A stretch of DNA of 64,000 bases from an uncultured Clostridia bacterium. Its GTDB lineage: Bacteria > Bacillota > Clostridia > Oscillospirales > Acutalibacteraceae. Both the position numbers and the translations under genes were made by a program. Where the stretch lies: the NCBI GenBank assembly GCA_905235625.1, contig CAJOLX010000008.1:1-64000 (forward strand), written 5' to 3'. Of this stretch, positions 26,409-36,452 are shown piece by piece; the stretch's first letter is position 1; each line of letters opens with the position of its first letter. Under the pieces are notes generated by a model. The model was given only the letters and a program-made list of their open reading frames with translations, was not told where the DNA came from and did no database searches.

Positions 26409-28514
26409 TTGGAAAATCTCATCAGAAGAAACACTCCCGACATAGCGGACGCGTTTGAATTGCGCGAAATCGAGCCGTGTGACGGCAAAAACGTTTATGA
26501 AGTTTTTTGCGAAGGCGGCAAAATAGTCATCTGCGGCGACTGTAAAATAAGCATGGCGACGGGCTATTACGCCTATCTCAAAAAATATTGCGGAGTGAAT
26601 TATTCCCACTGCGGAAATACCGAGCTTAACGTTTCGGAAGCTCCGCTTTTTGAGGGCAGGCTGCGCAAGGTAATTCCGCAAAAAAGAAGGGCTTATCTCA
26701 ACTACTGCACCTTCGGCTATTCCGCCGCCTACTGGGATTGGAGCAAGTGGGAAAAAGAGATAGATTTCATGGCGATGAACGGCATAAACATGCCTTTGTC
26801 GATAGTGGGCAGCGAAGCGGTTTGGTATTACACCATGCGCGACTTTACTTACAGCGAAAAAGGCGCGCTTTCATATCTCAGCGGCCCGTCGTTCTGGCCC
26901 TGGCAGCTCATGACGAACCTTGACAGCTATTTCAGCCTGACCGACGTTAAATACATTGAGAGCCGCGCAAAGCTCGGCAAGCAGATAATCGACCGCGAGG
27001 TTGAGCTCGGCATGACTCCCATTCAGCAGGGCTTTTCCGGCACGGTGCCGAAAACCATATCGAAGCTTTTCAGCAAAGCACGCATCACCATGGCAAAATC
27101 CTGGTGCAATTTCCCCGTAACCTATCAGCTTGACCCCACCGACCCGGTGTTTCGCAAATTCGGCACGGCTCTGCTCGAAAAGCAAAAGCAGCTTTTCGGC
27201 GCTTATCATTATTACGCCTGCGATCCCTTCCACGAAAACGAGCCCGTCAACAAATCGAAGGACTATCTTTTCAAGGTCGGCAGAGCGATAGACGATATGT
27301 ATTCGTCGTTTGACCCCGACAGCGTATGGGTGATGCAGAGCTGGTCGCTCCGCGATAAAATAATCAAAGCGGTGCCTGCGGGCAGGCTTTTGGTGCTTGA
27401 TATCGACGGCACGGGGCACTCAAAGCACGAGGAATTTTTCGGCCACGATTTCGTGCTCGGCAAAATTCACAATTTCGGCGACAGAAACTCGCTCAACGGC
27501 AACATAAAAGAGCTTGCCGATAACGCCTACGCTTCTCTGAACGCTCAAAACTGCGTGGGCACGGGGCTTTTCCCCGAGGGCATTTTTCAAAATCCGCTCT
27601 ATTACGACCTCGCGTTCCAAATGCTTACCGAAGAGGGCAAAATTGACCTTGACGAATGGCTTGAGGATTACGCTTACAGGCGATACGGCAGCAGGGACGA
27701 GCATCTCGCGAACGCCGCGCGCGCCCTTTACAAATCGTGCTACGGCGAAAACTGCGGCGGGCGCGAAACGGGCTCGGTCATCTGCCAGAGGCCGTCCACG
27801 GCTCGCTCGCACACCGCTCCCAACGACTGCGCCGAGGTTAAGTATGACAATAAAGTTCTTTTCGGCGCTCTCACCGAGCTGCTCAAAGCCGAGGGAGAAT
27901 TCAAAGACGGCTACGCCTACGACGTTTGTGACATAACGAGGCAGGTGCTCAGCAACTGCTGCGCGGAGCTTTATGCCAAAACGATGGAGGGTTTTAATGC
28001 ACGCGACGTGAGGCTTTTTGAGCGCTCGTCAAACGCATTTTTGAAAATCTGCGACGAGCTTGACGAGCTTTTGCAAACGCGCCCCGAGCTCACTCTTTAC
28101 ACTCACCTTGAAGAGGCGGGCAAAGCGGCGTTCAGCGACAAGGACAAAGAAAACTATGAGCTCAATCTGCTCACTCTGCTCACTATCTGGGGCCCCGTCA
28201 ACCGCACGGTCAACTACGACTACGCCTGGAAAGAATGGGGCGGGCTCATCAAGACTTACTATTCAAAACGCTGGCAGAGCTTCTTTGAGCAGCTTGCGAT
28301 AGAATTCCCTAAAAGAAAAAAATTCTCAACGGTTACCAAGAAGCAGTTTAACGACAGAAACACTTATCTCGGCGACAGCTTTTACAAGAGCTATGCCGAG
28401 TTTGAGCGCAAATGGCTTTCAACCGTCAACCCCGAAAAGCCTTCGGACGGCGACACGGTGGAAACAGCGAGAACACTCGCGGAAAAATACGAAAAAACCG
28501 TTATGGAATCATAA
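26409..28514 (+). CDS. Alpha-N-acetylglucosaminidase-like GH89 protein (no signal peptide)
   Basis: YWDWSKWEKEIDFMAMNGINMPLSIVGSEAVWY; DPFHENEP and GTGLFPEGIFQNPLYYDL match positions of NAGLU catalytic Glu residues. TTG start. Confidence 0.92.
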   Translation: MENLIRRNTPDIADAFELREIEPCDGKNVYEVFCEGGKIVICGDCKISMATGYYAYLKKYCGVNYSHCGNTELNVSEAPLFEGRLRKVIPQKRRAYLNYCTFGYSAAYWDWSKWEKEIDFMAMNGINMPLSIVGSEAVWYYTMRDFTYSEKGALSYLSGPSFWPWQLMTNLDSYFSLTDVKYIESRAKLGKQIIDREVELGMTPIQQGFSGTVPKTISKLFSKARITMAKSWCNFPVTYQLDPTDPVFRKFGTALLEKQKQLFGAYHYYACDPFHENEPVNKSKDYLFKVGRAIDDMYSSFDPDSVWVMQSWSLRDKIIKAVPAGRLLVLDIDGTGHSKHEEFFGHDFVLGKIHNFGDRNSLNGNIKELADNAYASLNAQNCVGTGLFPEGIFQNPLYYDLAFQMLTEEGKIDLDEWLEDYAYRRYGSRDEHLANAARALYKSCYGENCGGRETGSVICQRPSTARSHTAPNDCAEVKYDNKVLFGALTELLKAEGEFKDGYAYDVCDITRQVLSNCCAELYAKTMEGFNARDVRLFERSSNAFLKICDELDELLQTRPELTLYTHLEEAGKAAFSDKDKENYELNLLTLLTIWGPVNRTVNYDYAWKEWGGLIKTYYSKRWQSFFEQLAIEFPKRKKFSTVTKKQFNDRNTYLGDSFYKSYAEFERKWLSTVNPEKPSDGDTVETARTLAEKYEKTVMES

Positions 28515-28543
28515 TTGCGGCAACGGAAAAGAGAAAAAGAAAA

Positions 28544-29356
28544 ATGAAAAACGGATTTAAAATCACGGACGCGCACTGCCACATCTACCCCGAAAAAATA
28601 GCTGCCAAAGCGGTGACGGGCATTGAAACTTTTTATGAGGCTGACCCGTTCCCGGGCAACGGCACTGTGCCGGATTTAATAAGGCTCGGAGGGGAAAACG
28701 GCGTTGACCGCTTCATAGTGCAGTCGGTCGCCACAAGCGCCCATCAGGTGCGGTCGATAAACGAATTTATCGCCTCCCGGGTCAGTCAATACCCCGACAA
28801 GCTGACGGGGCTCGGCACGCTGTTTCCGGGCAGCCCCACTCTGCGTGAAGACTATGAGCACCTTCGCTCTCTCGGCCTTCGCGGCATTAAGCTTCACCCC
28901 GATTTTCAAGGCTTCAAGATAGACGACTACCGCTGCCTTGAAATTTACGAAATGTGCGAGAGAGACAATTTCCCCATTCTTATGCACACGGGCGACAGCA
29001 GATATGATAACTCAAACCCCAACCGAATGCTGCCCATTTTGCAGATTTACACGGGCCTCACCGTTACGGGCGCTCATTTCGGCGGCTGGAGCGTTTGGGA
29101 CGAAGCCAAAAGCAAGCTCGCGGGCATTCCGAATTTTTACGTTGACACCTCCTCGTCAATGCACTACATAAACGACCCCCGCAAGGTGCGCTCCCTCATA
29201 GACGCTTACGGCGCGGACCACGTGCTTTTCGGCACGGACTATCCCATGTGGTCGCCCGAATATGAGCTTGACTGGCTCTTTAAGCTCGGGCTCGGCGATG
29301 AAGAAATGAGAATGATTTTAAGCGAAAATGCCGAAAAGCTCTACGGCGCGATTTAA
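28544..29356 (+). CDS. Amidohydrolase family protein (TIM-barrel metal-dependent hydrolase)
   Basis: ITDAHCHIYPEKI; GIKLHPDFQGF; PILMHTGDS; DHVLFGTDYPMWSPE. Confidence 0.92.
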   Translation: MKNGFKITDAHCHIYPEKIAAKAVTGIETFYEADPFPGNGTVPDLIRLGGENGVDRFIVQSVATSAHQVRSINEFIASRVSQYPDKLTGLGTLFPGSPTLREDYEHLRSLGLRGIKLHPDFQGFKIDDYRCLEIYEMCERDNFPILMHTGDSRYDNSNPNRMLPILQIYTGLTVTGAHFGGWSVWDEAKSKLAGIPNFYVDTSSSMHYINDPRKVRSLIDAYGADHVLFGTDYPMWSPEYELDWLFKLGLGDEEMRMILSENAEKLYGAI

Positions 29357-29370
29357 CGACCCGCATAACG

Positions 29371-29410
29371 GCTCCCGAACGCGAAAAAAGCATTCGGGAG
29401 CTTTGCTTTC
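29371..29410 (+). terminator. Terminator after the amidohydrolase gene
   Basis: gctcccgaa...ttcgggagc tttgcttt. Confidence 0.7.
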
Positions 29411-29465
29411 AGGAAATTATGTGATATTATGTAACCGTGATTATGCCCGCAAGGAGGAGAGAAAA

Positions 29466-31088
29466 ATGAAAAAGCTTTTATGCTTAACGCTTGCCGCGGT
29501 TTTCGCCTTCTGCCTGTTCATGCCCGCTCTCGCTTCGGAGCCCGGCACGAAGTTTTACGTTGACGCCGAAAGCGGAGACGACTCAAACGACGGGCTGAGC
29601 GAAGAAACCGCGTAGAAAACCGTTGAATCTCTGACAAACGTTGAGGGAGTGGGGCCGGGCGACAGCCTGCTTTTTAAAAGAGGCGGCGAATATAACGTCA
29701 GCATGACGCTTTCAAACTGCTCGGGCTCGGAGGAATATCCCATCGTCATTTCCTCTTACGGCGAGGGCGATTTGCCCGTGCTTAAAACGGACGCTCACAC
29801 GGAGGTTTTCAGATTATTTGACTGCTCTTATATAACGGTCGAAAATCTTGAAATAACCGCCCACAACGGCGGCGGAATTTGGATAGATACATATAACGGA
29901 GCGTCGGAGGGCATCACTCTCAGCGGCCTCGTTATGCACGACATGCAGAATTTCACCGTTAACGACCGCGACAATCTCTCCGCCGGCGCCGCGGCTGCGA
30001 GGGCGTGCGTTATGGTAAAGGGAATACCTACTCATTCCCGCTATCCCGTAAACGATCTCACAATCAAAGACTGCGAAATGTACGACACGGGCAACGGCGT
30101 TAGCGTATGGGGCTCGTGGAACGAGGAGCAGACAAATTTTGAAGATGAGGAATACGTTGACCCCGTTTACAACAAGGGCCTGCTGATTGAAAACTGCTGT
30201 TTTCACGATATGGACGCGGAAGCGACCGTCATAGGCATGTGCGACGGCGCTCTGATAACGCATTGCAGAATGATTGACTGCTGTCAGGGAGTGGGCACGG
30301 ACGAAAAGGGCGAAATACGGTATTTCACCGCCGCGGCATGGTTCTGGGGCAGCGAAAACAGCACCTTCGAATATTGCGAAATCGCAGGCCAGAAAAACTA
30401 CGGCGACGGCATGACGGTTGACTTTGACTCTCACACCAACAACTGCACCTATCAGTATATTTACTCCCACGACAATATGCGCTTCATAGTGGGCAACGCC
30501 AAAAACGACTATGGCCAGCACAACAACACTGTGAGATACTGCCTGTCGGTAAACGACAACAAGGGCAGAAATCAGATGGCGTCTTCGCACGGCGAATACA
30601 ATTTTAAATTTTACAACAACACCATAGTGAACTCCCGCAGAATTGATATGAAATATCTTTATGACTCGGAGATTTACAACAACGTTTTCATTCTCACCGA
30701 CGGCTACAGAATAAACCTTGACGGGGTGAAAAAATCCGACAACTGCGTTATCGAAAACAACTGCTTCTGCGGAGGGTACATCCCCTCAAAGCTGCTGAGA
30801 AATAATTTTAACGCCGTGCCGGGCTTTGCGGGCGAAGATTTCGCCTCGGCGGATTCGTTTAAGCTTGCCTCAAATTCTCCTCTCATAGGCGCGGGCAGGG
30901 CGACGGACGACGGGCTCGCTTACGACTTTTTCGGCAACGAATTTGTTTCGGACAACATCGGCTGCTACCGCGCGGCGGGAGAAAATACGGAGGCAGAGCT
31001 CGAAAAACCTATTGAAAGATTTTTCCGCATAATCTTTGACTTTTTCAAATTCCTTAAACAGGAAATTGCGGATTTTGAGCTGTTCTGA
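29466..31088 (+). pseudogene. Secreted right-handed beta-helix (polysaccharide lyase-like) protein interrupted by in-frame TAG at 29613-29615
   Basis: Signal peptide MKKLLCLTLAAVFAFCLFMPALA; FYVDAESGDDSNDGLSEETA*KTVESL; both halves in the same frame (ORFs 29328..29615 and 29649..31088). Confidence 0.75.
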
Positions 31089-31110
31089 TTAAAATAATAC
31101 AGACAGAAAA

Positions 31111-31140
31111 GCAGGCCGCGGATATAATCCGCGACCTGCT
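31111..31140. terminator. Bidirectional terminator between convergent genes
   Basis: gcaggccgcggatataatccgcgacctgc with T-rich flanks on both strands. Confidence 0.75.
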
Positions 31141-31176
31141 TAATTTTCAGCTATTTACTTTGCTCGAAAATTCCGT

Positions 31177-31875
31177 TTATTTTACCTCTCTGATAATGCC
31201 CATGGGGGTCTGTTCGTGCGACTGCCCGAGCGGATTATCCTTGAGTATTCTCGCCATAAGGTCTCTGTCGGTATCGGGAGGATATGCGCCCATTATAACA
31301 CCGCCGAGATCGTTTATGTCGGTCACAAGCACGGGGCAGCCGAGGGCTTTTGAAACCTTTTCGCACACTTCATCCGGCTCAAGCGGAGAGAGCGAAACGC
31401 ACTCGTTGTAAGGGGGAAGAGTGCAGTCGCAGGGGCCGTCTATCGACCTTGCCTTTTCGCCTGCGATTTTGTAGAACCAGCCTCTCTTGCCTATCAGCTT
31501 GCCGAAAGCGGAAACGGCGGCGGCGAAAAGAATTCTCGGCGTGCCGCACTCTCTGAGCGCCATTTCCATGGTTTCGGGAATGCCGAGCCCTATTCCGTAA
31601 GGCGTTTTAACGACGAATTTGCAAAGGAATTTCGCGAGCGGACGGGGCTTTATATCCTTCATGGGTATCGCTCTGCCCTGCGTGCATCCGACCGCTTTTT
31701 CGGTGATGAAAAACACGTCGCCGTCCTTTATATGCTCCGCGGCGTAGGTATTCGCAACGTCAACGATATCGTCCTTGTCGGTTATGACGTGAGTCTTTAT
31801 CGCGTAGCGCTCGTAAACCTTGCCGTCAACCTCAATGTCTTTAACTTTCTTTTCGTTAACCGTGATGTTATCCAT
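31177..31875 (-). CDS. CofE/F420-0:gamma-glutamyl ligase-like domain protein of unknown substrate
   Basis: YAIKTHVITDKDDIVDVANTYAAEHIKDGDVFFITEKAVGCTQGR; DINDLGGVIMGAYPPDTDRDLMARILKDNPLGQSHEQTPMGIIR. Confidence 0.8.
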   Translation of the reverse strand: MDNITVNEKKVKDIEVDGKVYERYAIKTHVITDKDDIVDVANTYAAEHIKDGDVFFITEKAVGCTQGRAIPMKDIKPRPLAKFLCKFVVKTPYGIGLGIPETMEMALRECGTPRILFAAAVSAFGKLIGKRGWFYKIAGEKARSIDGPCDCTLPPYNECVSLSPLEPDEVCEKVSKALGCPVLVTDINDLGGVIMGAYPPDTDRDLMARILKDNPLGQSHEQTPMGIIREVK

Positions 31876-32815
31876 TTTTGCCCTCTTCTTCGTTAGTAAG
31901 AATTTCTTTCGCTATGTAAATGGGTCTGCCCTTGGTCTGAACGTAAACTCTCGCAAGGTATTCGCCCAAAACTCCCACGCTCATGAGCAGCGCTCCGCCG
32001 AAAAACAAAATCAGCGTGATAACGGCGTTCATTGCCGTGAGCGCGTGGTGGCTGCCGAATCTCAGCGCGAGCGACACTATCAGATAAACGAGCGATGACA
32101 ATATGCCCGCCGCTCCGAGATAAACGGGAAATCTCAACGGGAACGTCGTGAACGAGATAACGCCCTCGAGCCCGTAAGCCAAAAGCTTTTTAAAAGACCA
32201 CTTTGACTCGCCCGTCGCTCTTTCTTCAACCACGTAAGGCAGATATTTCGTGTTGTAGCCGACCCAGGTGAAAAGCCCTTTTGAAAATCTGAAATTCTCT
32301 TTGAGGCTCAGAATCGACTCGACCATATTGCGGCGGAAGGTGCGGAAATCGCTCGCGTCGGGCATGAGCTCGATTTCGGTGAAGGCGTTTGCCGCGCGGT
32401 AAAACGACTTTTTCATAAAGGTCATAAAGCCGCCTTCTTTTCGCGATTCCTGATAAGCCGCCACGCAGTCATATTCGGGCTCTTCGTCAAGTATGCGCGC
32501 CATTTCGAGAGCTATTGAGGGGCGCTGCTGGAGGTCGGCGTCGATTATCGTTACGTAATCTCCGGCCGCCTGCTCGAGGCCTGCATACATTGCCGCTTCC
32601 TTGCCGAAATTGCGTGAGAAATTCACTATCTTTACGGGGATTTCGCCCGAAAGCAGGTTTTTAAGCTCGGCTGAAGTGCCGTCCGAGCTGCCGTCGTTTA
32701 CGAAGACTATCTCATAGTCAAAGTCAACGCCGTCAAAATCATTTTTTACCGCCTCGTAAAAGAGAGGCACGTTCCCCTGCTCATTGTAGCAGGGCACTAC
32801 AAGGCTGAGCTTCAT
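31868..32815 (-). CDS. Glycosyltransferase family 2 with C-terminal TM helices (polyprenyl-phosphate sugar transferase type)
   Basis: LSLVVPCYNEQGNVPLFYE; IVFVNDGSSDGT; VTIIDADLQQRPS; two TM segments. Confidence 0.93.
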   Translation of the reverse strand: MKLSLVVPCYNEQGNVPLFYEAVKNDFDGVDFDYEIVFVNDGSSDGTSAELKNLLSGEIPVKIVNFSRNFGKEAAMYAGLEQAAGDYVTIIDADLQQRPSIALEMARILDEEPEYDCVAAYQESRKEGGFMTFMKKSFYRAANAFTEIELMPDASDFRTFRRNMVESILSLKENFRFSKGLFTWVGYNTKYLPYVVEERATGESKWSFKKLLAYGLEGVISFTTFPLRFPVYLGAAGILSSLVYLIVSLALRFGSHHALTAMNAVITLILFFGGALLMSVGVLGEYLARVYVQTKGRPIYIAKEILTNEEEGKNG

Positions 32816-33951
32816 TATCTTGCCCTCAGAGCGTCGGCCTTATCGGTCTTTTCCCAGGGCAGGTCAAGATCCGTTCTGCCCATGTGACCGAGCGACGACA
32901 GATTGTGATAAATGGGCCTTCTTAAATCGAACGCCTCAATTATGCCGTTCGGAGTGAAATCAATGTTTTTCTCGAGCAGAGCGGCTATCTCGGTGTCGGG
33001 AATAACGCCGGTGCCGAAGGAATCGACAAAGATCGAAACAGGCTCGTCAACGCCTATCGCGTAAGCAAGCTGAACCTGGCACTTTTTGGCAAGCCCCGCC
33101 GCTACCACGTTCTTTGCCGCGTAGCGAGCGGCGTAAGCCGCGGACCTGTCAACCTTGGTGGGATCTTTGCCGCTGAAAGCTCCGCCGCCGTGGCAGGCGC
33201 AGCCGCCGTAAGTGTCAACGATTATCTTTCTGCCCGTAAGGCCGCTGTCGCCGTTGGGGCCGCCCACGACAAATCTGCCCGTGGGGTTAATGTGAATTTT
33301 CACCTTGTCGTCAAGCAACTCTGCGGGCACGGCTTCGTCGATAACGTATTTTTTGATGTCGCTTCTGACCTGCTCGGTCGAAACGCTGTCGCTGTGCTGG
33401 GACGAAACGACTATGGTGTCCACTCTTACCGCCTTGCCGCTCTCGTCGTATTCAACGGTGACCTGGGTCTTGCCGTCCGGTCTGAGATAAGGCAGGGTGC
33501 CGTCTTTTCTCACCTGAGTGAGCCTTTTGGCGAGCTTGTGAGCGAGCGAAATGGGCAAAGGCATAAGCTCTTCGGTTTCGTCGCACGCATAGCCGAACAT
33601 CATGCCCTGGTCGCCTGCGCCGGCTCTGTCAACTCCCATGGCGATGTCGGGGCTCTGCTTGTCGAGCGCCACGATAATGCCGCAGGTGTTGCCGTCAAAG
33701 CCTTTTTCGGAGCTGTCATAGCCGATGTCGCAAATGACTTTTCTCGCGATTGAAGGCACGTCAATATTCGCTTTGGTCGATATTTCGCCCATTACGAGCA
33801 TAACGCCCGTTGTGACGGCGCATTCGCACGCTACTCTGCCGTAAGGGTCCTGAGCGAGCACGGCGTCAAGCACGGCGTCGGAAACCGCGTCGCAGATTTT
33901 ATCGGGATGTCCTTCCGTAACGGATTCGGACGTGAAATAGTAATGTGACAT
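32815..33951 (-). CDS. metK: S-adenosylmethionine synthetase
   Basis: [60 protein letters not shown]. Confidence 0.98.
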   Translation of the reverse strand: MSHYYFTSESVTEGHPDKICDAVSDAVLDAVLAQDPYGRVACECAVTTGVMLVMGEISTKANIDVPSIARKVICDIGYDSSEKGFDGNTCGIIVALDKQSPDIAMGVDRAGAGDQGMMFGYACDETEELMPLPISLAHKLAKRLTQVRKDGTLPYLRPDGKTQVTVEYDESGKAVRVDTIVVSSQHSDSVSTEQVRSDIKKYVIDEAVPAELLDDKVKIHINPTGRFVVGGPNGDSGLTGRKIIVDTYGGCACHGGGAFSGKDPTKVDRSAAYAARYAAKNVVAAGLAKKCQVQLAYAIGVDEPVSIFVDSFGTGVIPDTEIAALLEKNIDFTPNGIIEAFDLRRPIYHNLSSLGHMGRTDLDLPWEKTDKADALRAR

Positions 33952-34012
33952 AATTTATTACCTCTTTCAGCATATCAATTCAAATTTTGTTTTCGCTTTG
34001 CGTCAAAAGCGC

Positions 34013-34147
34013 AAAATAAAAGCCCGTCAAGGGTCCCCGACGAGCAGAAACGCCTTATTTCTCGGCAAATGCCGCAGGATTTGGCACCTTGATTAACACA
34101 GGTTGCCGGGCTTCACAGGGCCTGTCCCTCAGCCGCTCTTAATAAGG
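34013..34147 (-). promoter_or_regulatory. SAM-I (S-box) riboswitch with intrinsic terminator, upstream of metK
   Basis: Minus strand CCTTATTAAGAGCGGCTGAGGGACAGGCCCTGTGAAGCCCGGCAACC...GGTGCCAAATCC...AAATAAGG; P1 CCTTATT/AATAAGG; terminator GCTCGTCGGGGACCCTTGACGGGCTTTT. Confidence 0.96.
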
Positions 34148-34203
34148 ATTTTATTAAGTTCGCTTGATATTATAGTATAGGCTTTGGCTTTTGTCAATGC
34201 TTT

Positions 34204-34851
34204 TCATTTTATTGCTTCAAAAATGGCAAGAGGCGTGTCGGCAAGCGCAAACGCGTTCTCGTTTTCAAAAGCTTCAATTCCGCAAAAGCCCCAAAGGCAG
34301 CCGATGAGCGGAAGACCCGAATTTTTTGCCGTTGCGGCGTCAACGTGAGAATCGCCCGCGTAAACGCATTCATCGAGTTCGGCGCCCAGCTTTTCGGCGG
34401 CGAGGAACACTCCCGCAGGGTCGGGCTTCGTCGGCATATCGGGCTTTTGACCTATCACAACGTCGATTTTATCGCCGAAATAACGGTTTACCACCGAAAC
34501 GGCGACTTCGTGCGCTTTGTTTGTCACTACCGCCGTCTTTATTCCGTTTTGTTTAAGCGCCGAAAGCAATTCGTAAACGCCCTCGTAAGGCGCGGTTTTC
34601 ACGGCGCAGTTGTCGCCGTAATGCTTTAAGAAAATTTCAAGGCACTTTTTCGTTTCTTCCTCGCCCGTTCCTTCGGGCACCGACCTTTTTACGAGCAGAG
34701 CGATGCCGTTGCCCACAAAGCCTCTCACCTCGTCAATGCTTCTTTCGGGAAATCCCATTTCGGAAAGAGCGTAATTCACGCTGTCGGTTAAGTCCTCGAG
34801 GGTGTTGAGAAGAGTGCCGTCAAGGTCAAAAATCACCGCGCCGAATTTCAT
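34204..34851 (-). CDS. HAD-family phosphoglycolate phosphatase-like hydrolase
   Basis: AVIFDLDGTLLNTLEDLTDSVNYAL; VYAGDSHVDAATAKNSGLP. Confidence 0.93.
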   Translation of the reverse strand: MKFGAVIFDLDGTLLNTLEDLTDSVNYALSEMGFPERSIDEVRGFVGNGIALLVKRSVPEGTGEEETKKCLEIFLKHYGDNCAVKTAPYEGVYELLSALKQNGIKTAVVTNKAHEVAVSVVNRYFGDKIDVVIGQKPDMPTKPDPAGVFLAAEKLGAELDECVYAGDSHVDAATAKNSGLPLIGCLWGFCGIEAFENENAFALADTPLAIFEAIK

Positions 34852-34925
34852 GTTTTTCACTTCCTCAAAAAGAGCCTGCGCGGAAAACCGCGCAAGCTCC
34901 GTTTTTATCTTTTGCCCGCCGATTA

Positions 34926-35843
34926 TCAGCCGAGCACTGCTTTCGCGCCTGCGGCGACGCTCGCTATGCCTTCAAGCTCGCCGGGGATGATTATCTTCGT
35001 TGCCTGACCGTCGGCGGCAGCTTCAAACGCTTCAAGGCTCTTTAACTTGAGATAGCCTTCGCCGGGAGCGGCCTCGTTGATGAGAGCGATGGCTTCGGCT
35101 CTTGCGTTCTCAACCTTGAGAATGGCTTCCGCCTCGCCTTCCGCCTTGCGGATTTTGCTCTCGCGCTCCGCTTCGGCGGCAAGAATTGCGGCTTCCTTAT
35201 CTGCCTGAGCCTGAAGAATCTGGCTCTCTTTTTTGCCCTGCGCAACGAGTATCTGGCTTTCCTTCTGACCTTCTGCGGTAAGAATGGCTTCTCTGCGCTG
35301 GCGCTCTGCCTTCATCTGCTTCTCCATGGCGTCCTGAATTTCTTTGGGAGGCAGGATGTTTTTGAGCTCAACGCGGTTCACCTTGATGCCCCAGGGATCG
35401 GTCGCTTCGTCAAGAATGCCTCTGATTTTGGCGTTTATGGTGTCGCGCGAGGTGAGAGTATGGTCAAGCTCGAGCTCGCCGATGATGTTACGCAAAGTGG
35501 TGGCGGTGAGGTTTTCGATAGCCATTATCGGCCTCTCAACGCCGTAAGCGTAAAGCTTGGGGTCGGTTATCTGGAAAAATACTATCGTGTCTATCTGCAT
35601 AGTAACGTTATCCTTTGTGATAACGGGCTGAGGGGGAAAGTCAACGACCTGCTCCTTGAGCGAAACCTGCTTTGAAACCTTGTCGATAAAGGGCATCTTC
35701 ACGTGAAGGCCCGTCTGCCAGGTGGTGCTGTAAGCTCCGAGTCTTTCAATAACGAAAGCCTTTGACTGAGGCACGACCTTGATGTTTGCTATTATGAGCG
35801 CTATCAAAAGCAAAATTAAAATTCCTATAATAACGTACGGCAT
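34926..35843 (-). CDS. SPFH/stomatin-like membrane protein (QmcA-like)
   Basis: VPQSKAFVIERLGAYSTTWQTGLHVKMPFIDKV; VELKNILPPKEIQDAMEKQMKAERQRREAILTAEGQKES. Confidence 0.95.
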   Translation of the reverse strand: MPYVIIGILILLLIALIIANIKVVPQSKAFVIERLGAYSTTWQTGLHVKMPFIDKVSKQVSLKEQVVDFPPQPVITKDNVTMQIDTIVFFQITDPKLYAYGVERPIMAIENLTATTLRNIIGELELDHTLTSRDTINAKIRGILDEATDPWGIKVNRVELKNILPPKEIQDAMEKQMKAERQRREAILTAEGQKESQILVAQGKKESQILQAQADKEAAILAAEAERESKIRKAEGEAEAILKVENARAEAIALINEAAPGEGYLKLKSLEAFEAAADGQATKIIIPGELEGIASVAAGAKAVLG

Positions 35844-36280
35844 TATTCTTTCTCCTTTACTATCAATTTCACGCCTTCGATTTTTTCAACCGAAACCGTT
35901 TTTCCCTCTTCAATGACGGAATCGTCGGCAGAGCGGGCAGTCCAGACCGTGCCGGAAACCTTCGCTTCTCCCGTGCCCATCACGTTGTCGATTTTTTGCG
36001 TTACTATTGCGGTTTGACCGATACAGCGGTCGGCGTTAAGCGGAGTCGACTTTCGTTTGGTCACCTTTTTGACCAAAGGTCTTGTCGCTGCGAGGGTGAC
36101 TCCCGAAACAACGATGAAAAGCGTCACCTGCAGCCAGAGCTTTGCGCCGAAAATGGCAGCTATGAGAGCCGCAAGAGCTCCGCAGGCAAACCATATGGTC
36201 ACAAGCTGCGCCGTCGCTCCCTCAACGATTAGGAGAGCGACCAATGCAACCGCCCAGAAAATTTCAAGCCTTACCTGCAT
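35843..36280 (-). CDS. NfeD-like membrane protein
   Basis: Two TM regions then OB-like domain; overlaps the SPFH start. Confidence 0.88.
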   Translation of the reverse strand: MQVRLEIFWAVALVALLIVEGATAQLVTIWFACGALAALIAAIFGAKLWLQVTLFIVVSGVTLAATRPLVKKVTKRKSTPLNADRCIGQTAIVTQKIDNVMGTGEAKVSGTVWTARSADDSVIEEGKTVSVEKIEGVKLIVKEKE

Positions 36281-36401
36281 TTAAATCACTCCTCTCTTTT
36301 CATGAGAAATTCACGGGTTGACCCGTTAAAAAAATAATACAATATTGCCGCTGAATTGTCAATATGGGCAAAATCGTATTTTCAAATAATTAATAATTTT
36401 A

Positions 36402-36430
36402 TTGACTGTTTGAGCGCCCTTGTTTATAAT
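36402..36430 (+). promoter_or_regulatory. Promoter TTGACT-17-TATAAT
   Basis: ttgact gtttgagcgcccttgtt tataat. Confidence 0.8.
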
Positions 36431-36452
36431 GTAACGGACGGAGGTGAGACTC

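Noticed and set aside
29466-31088. Global TAG recoding (e.g. pyrrolysine or alternative code) to explain the interrupted beta-helix gene
   Set aside because: TAG is the natural stop of rlmH (…GSGKYHK*) and of the MBL-fold gene, so it functions as a terminator here.
31177-31875. Calling the CofE-like gene genuine F420 biosynthesis
   Set aside because: No other F420 gene in the window and the apparent lineage is not a known F420 user; only the domain resemblance is supported.
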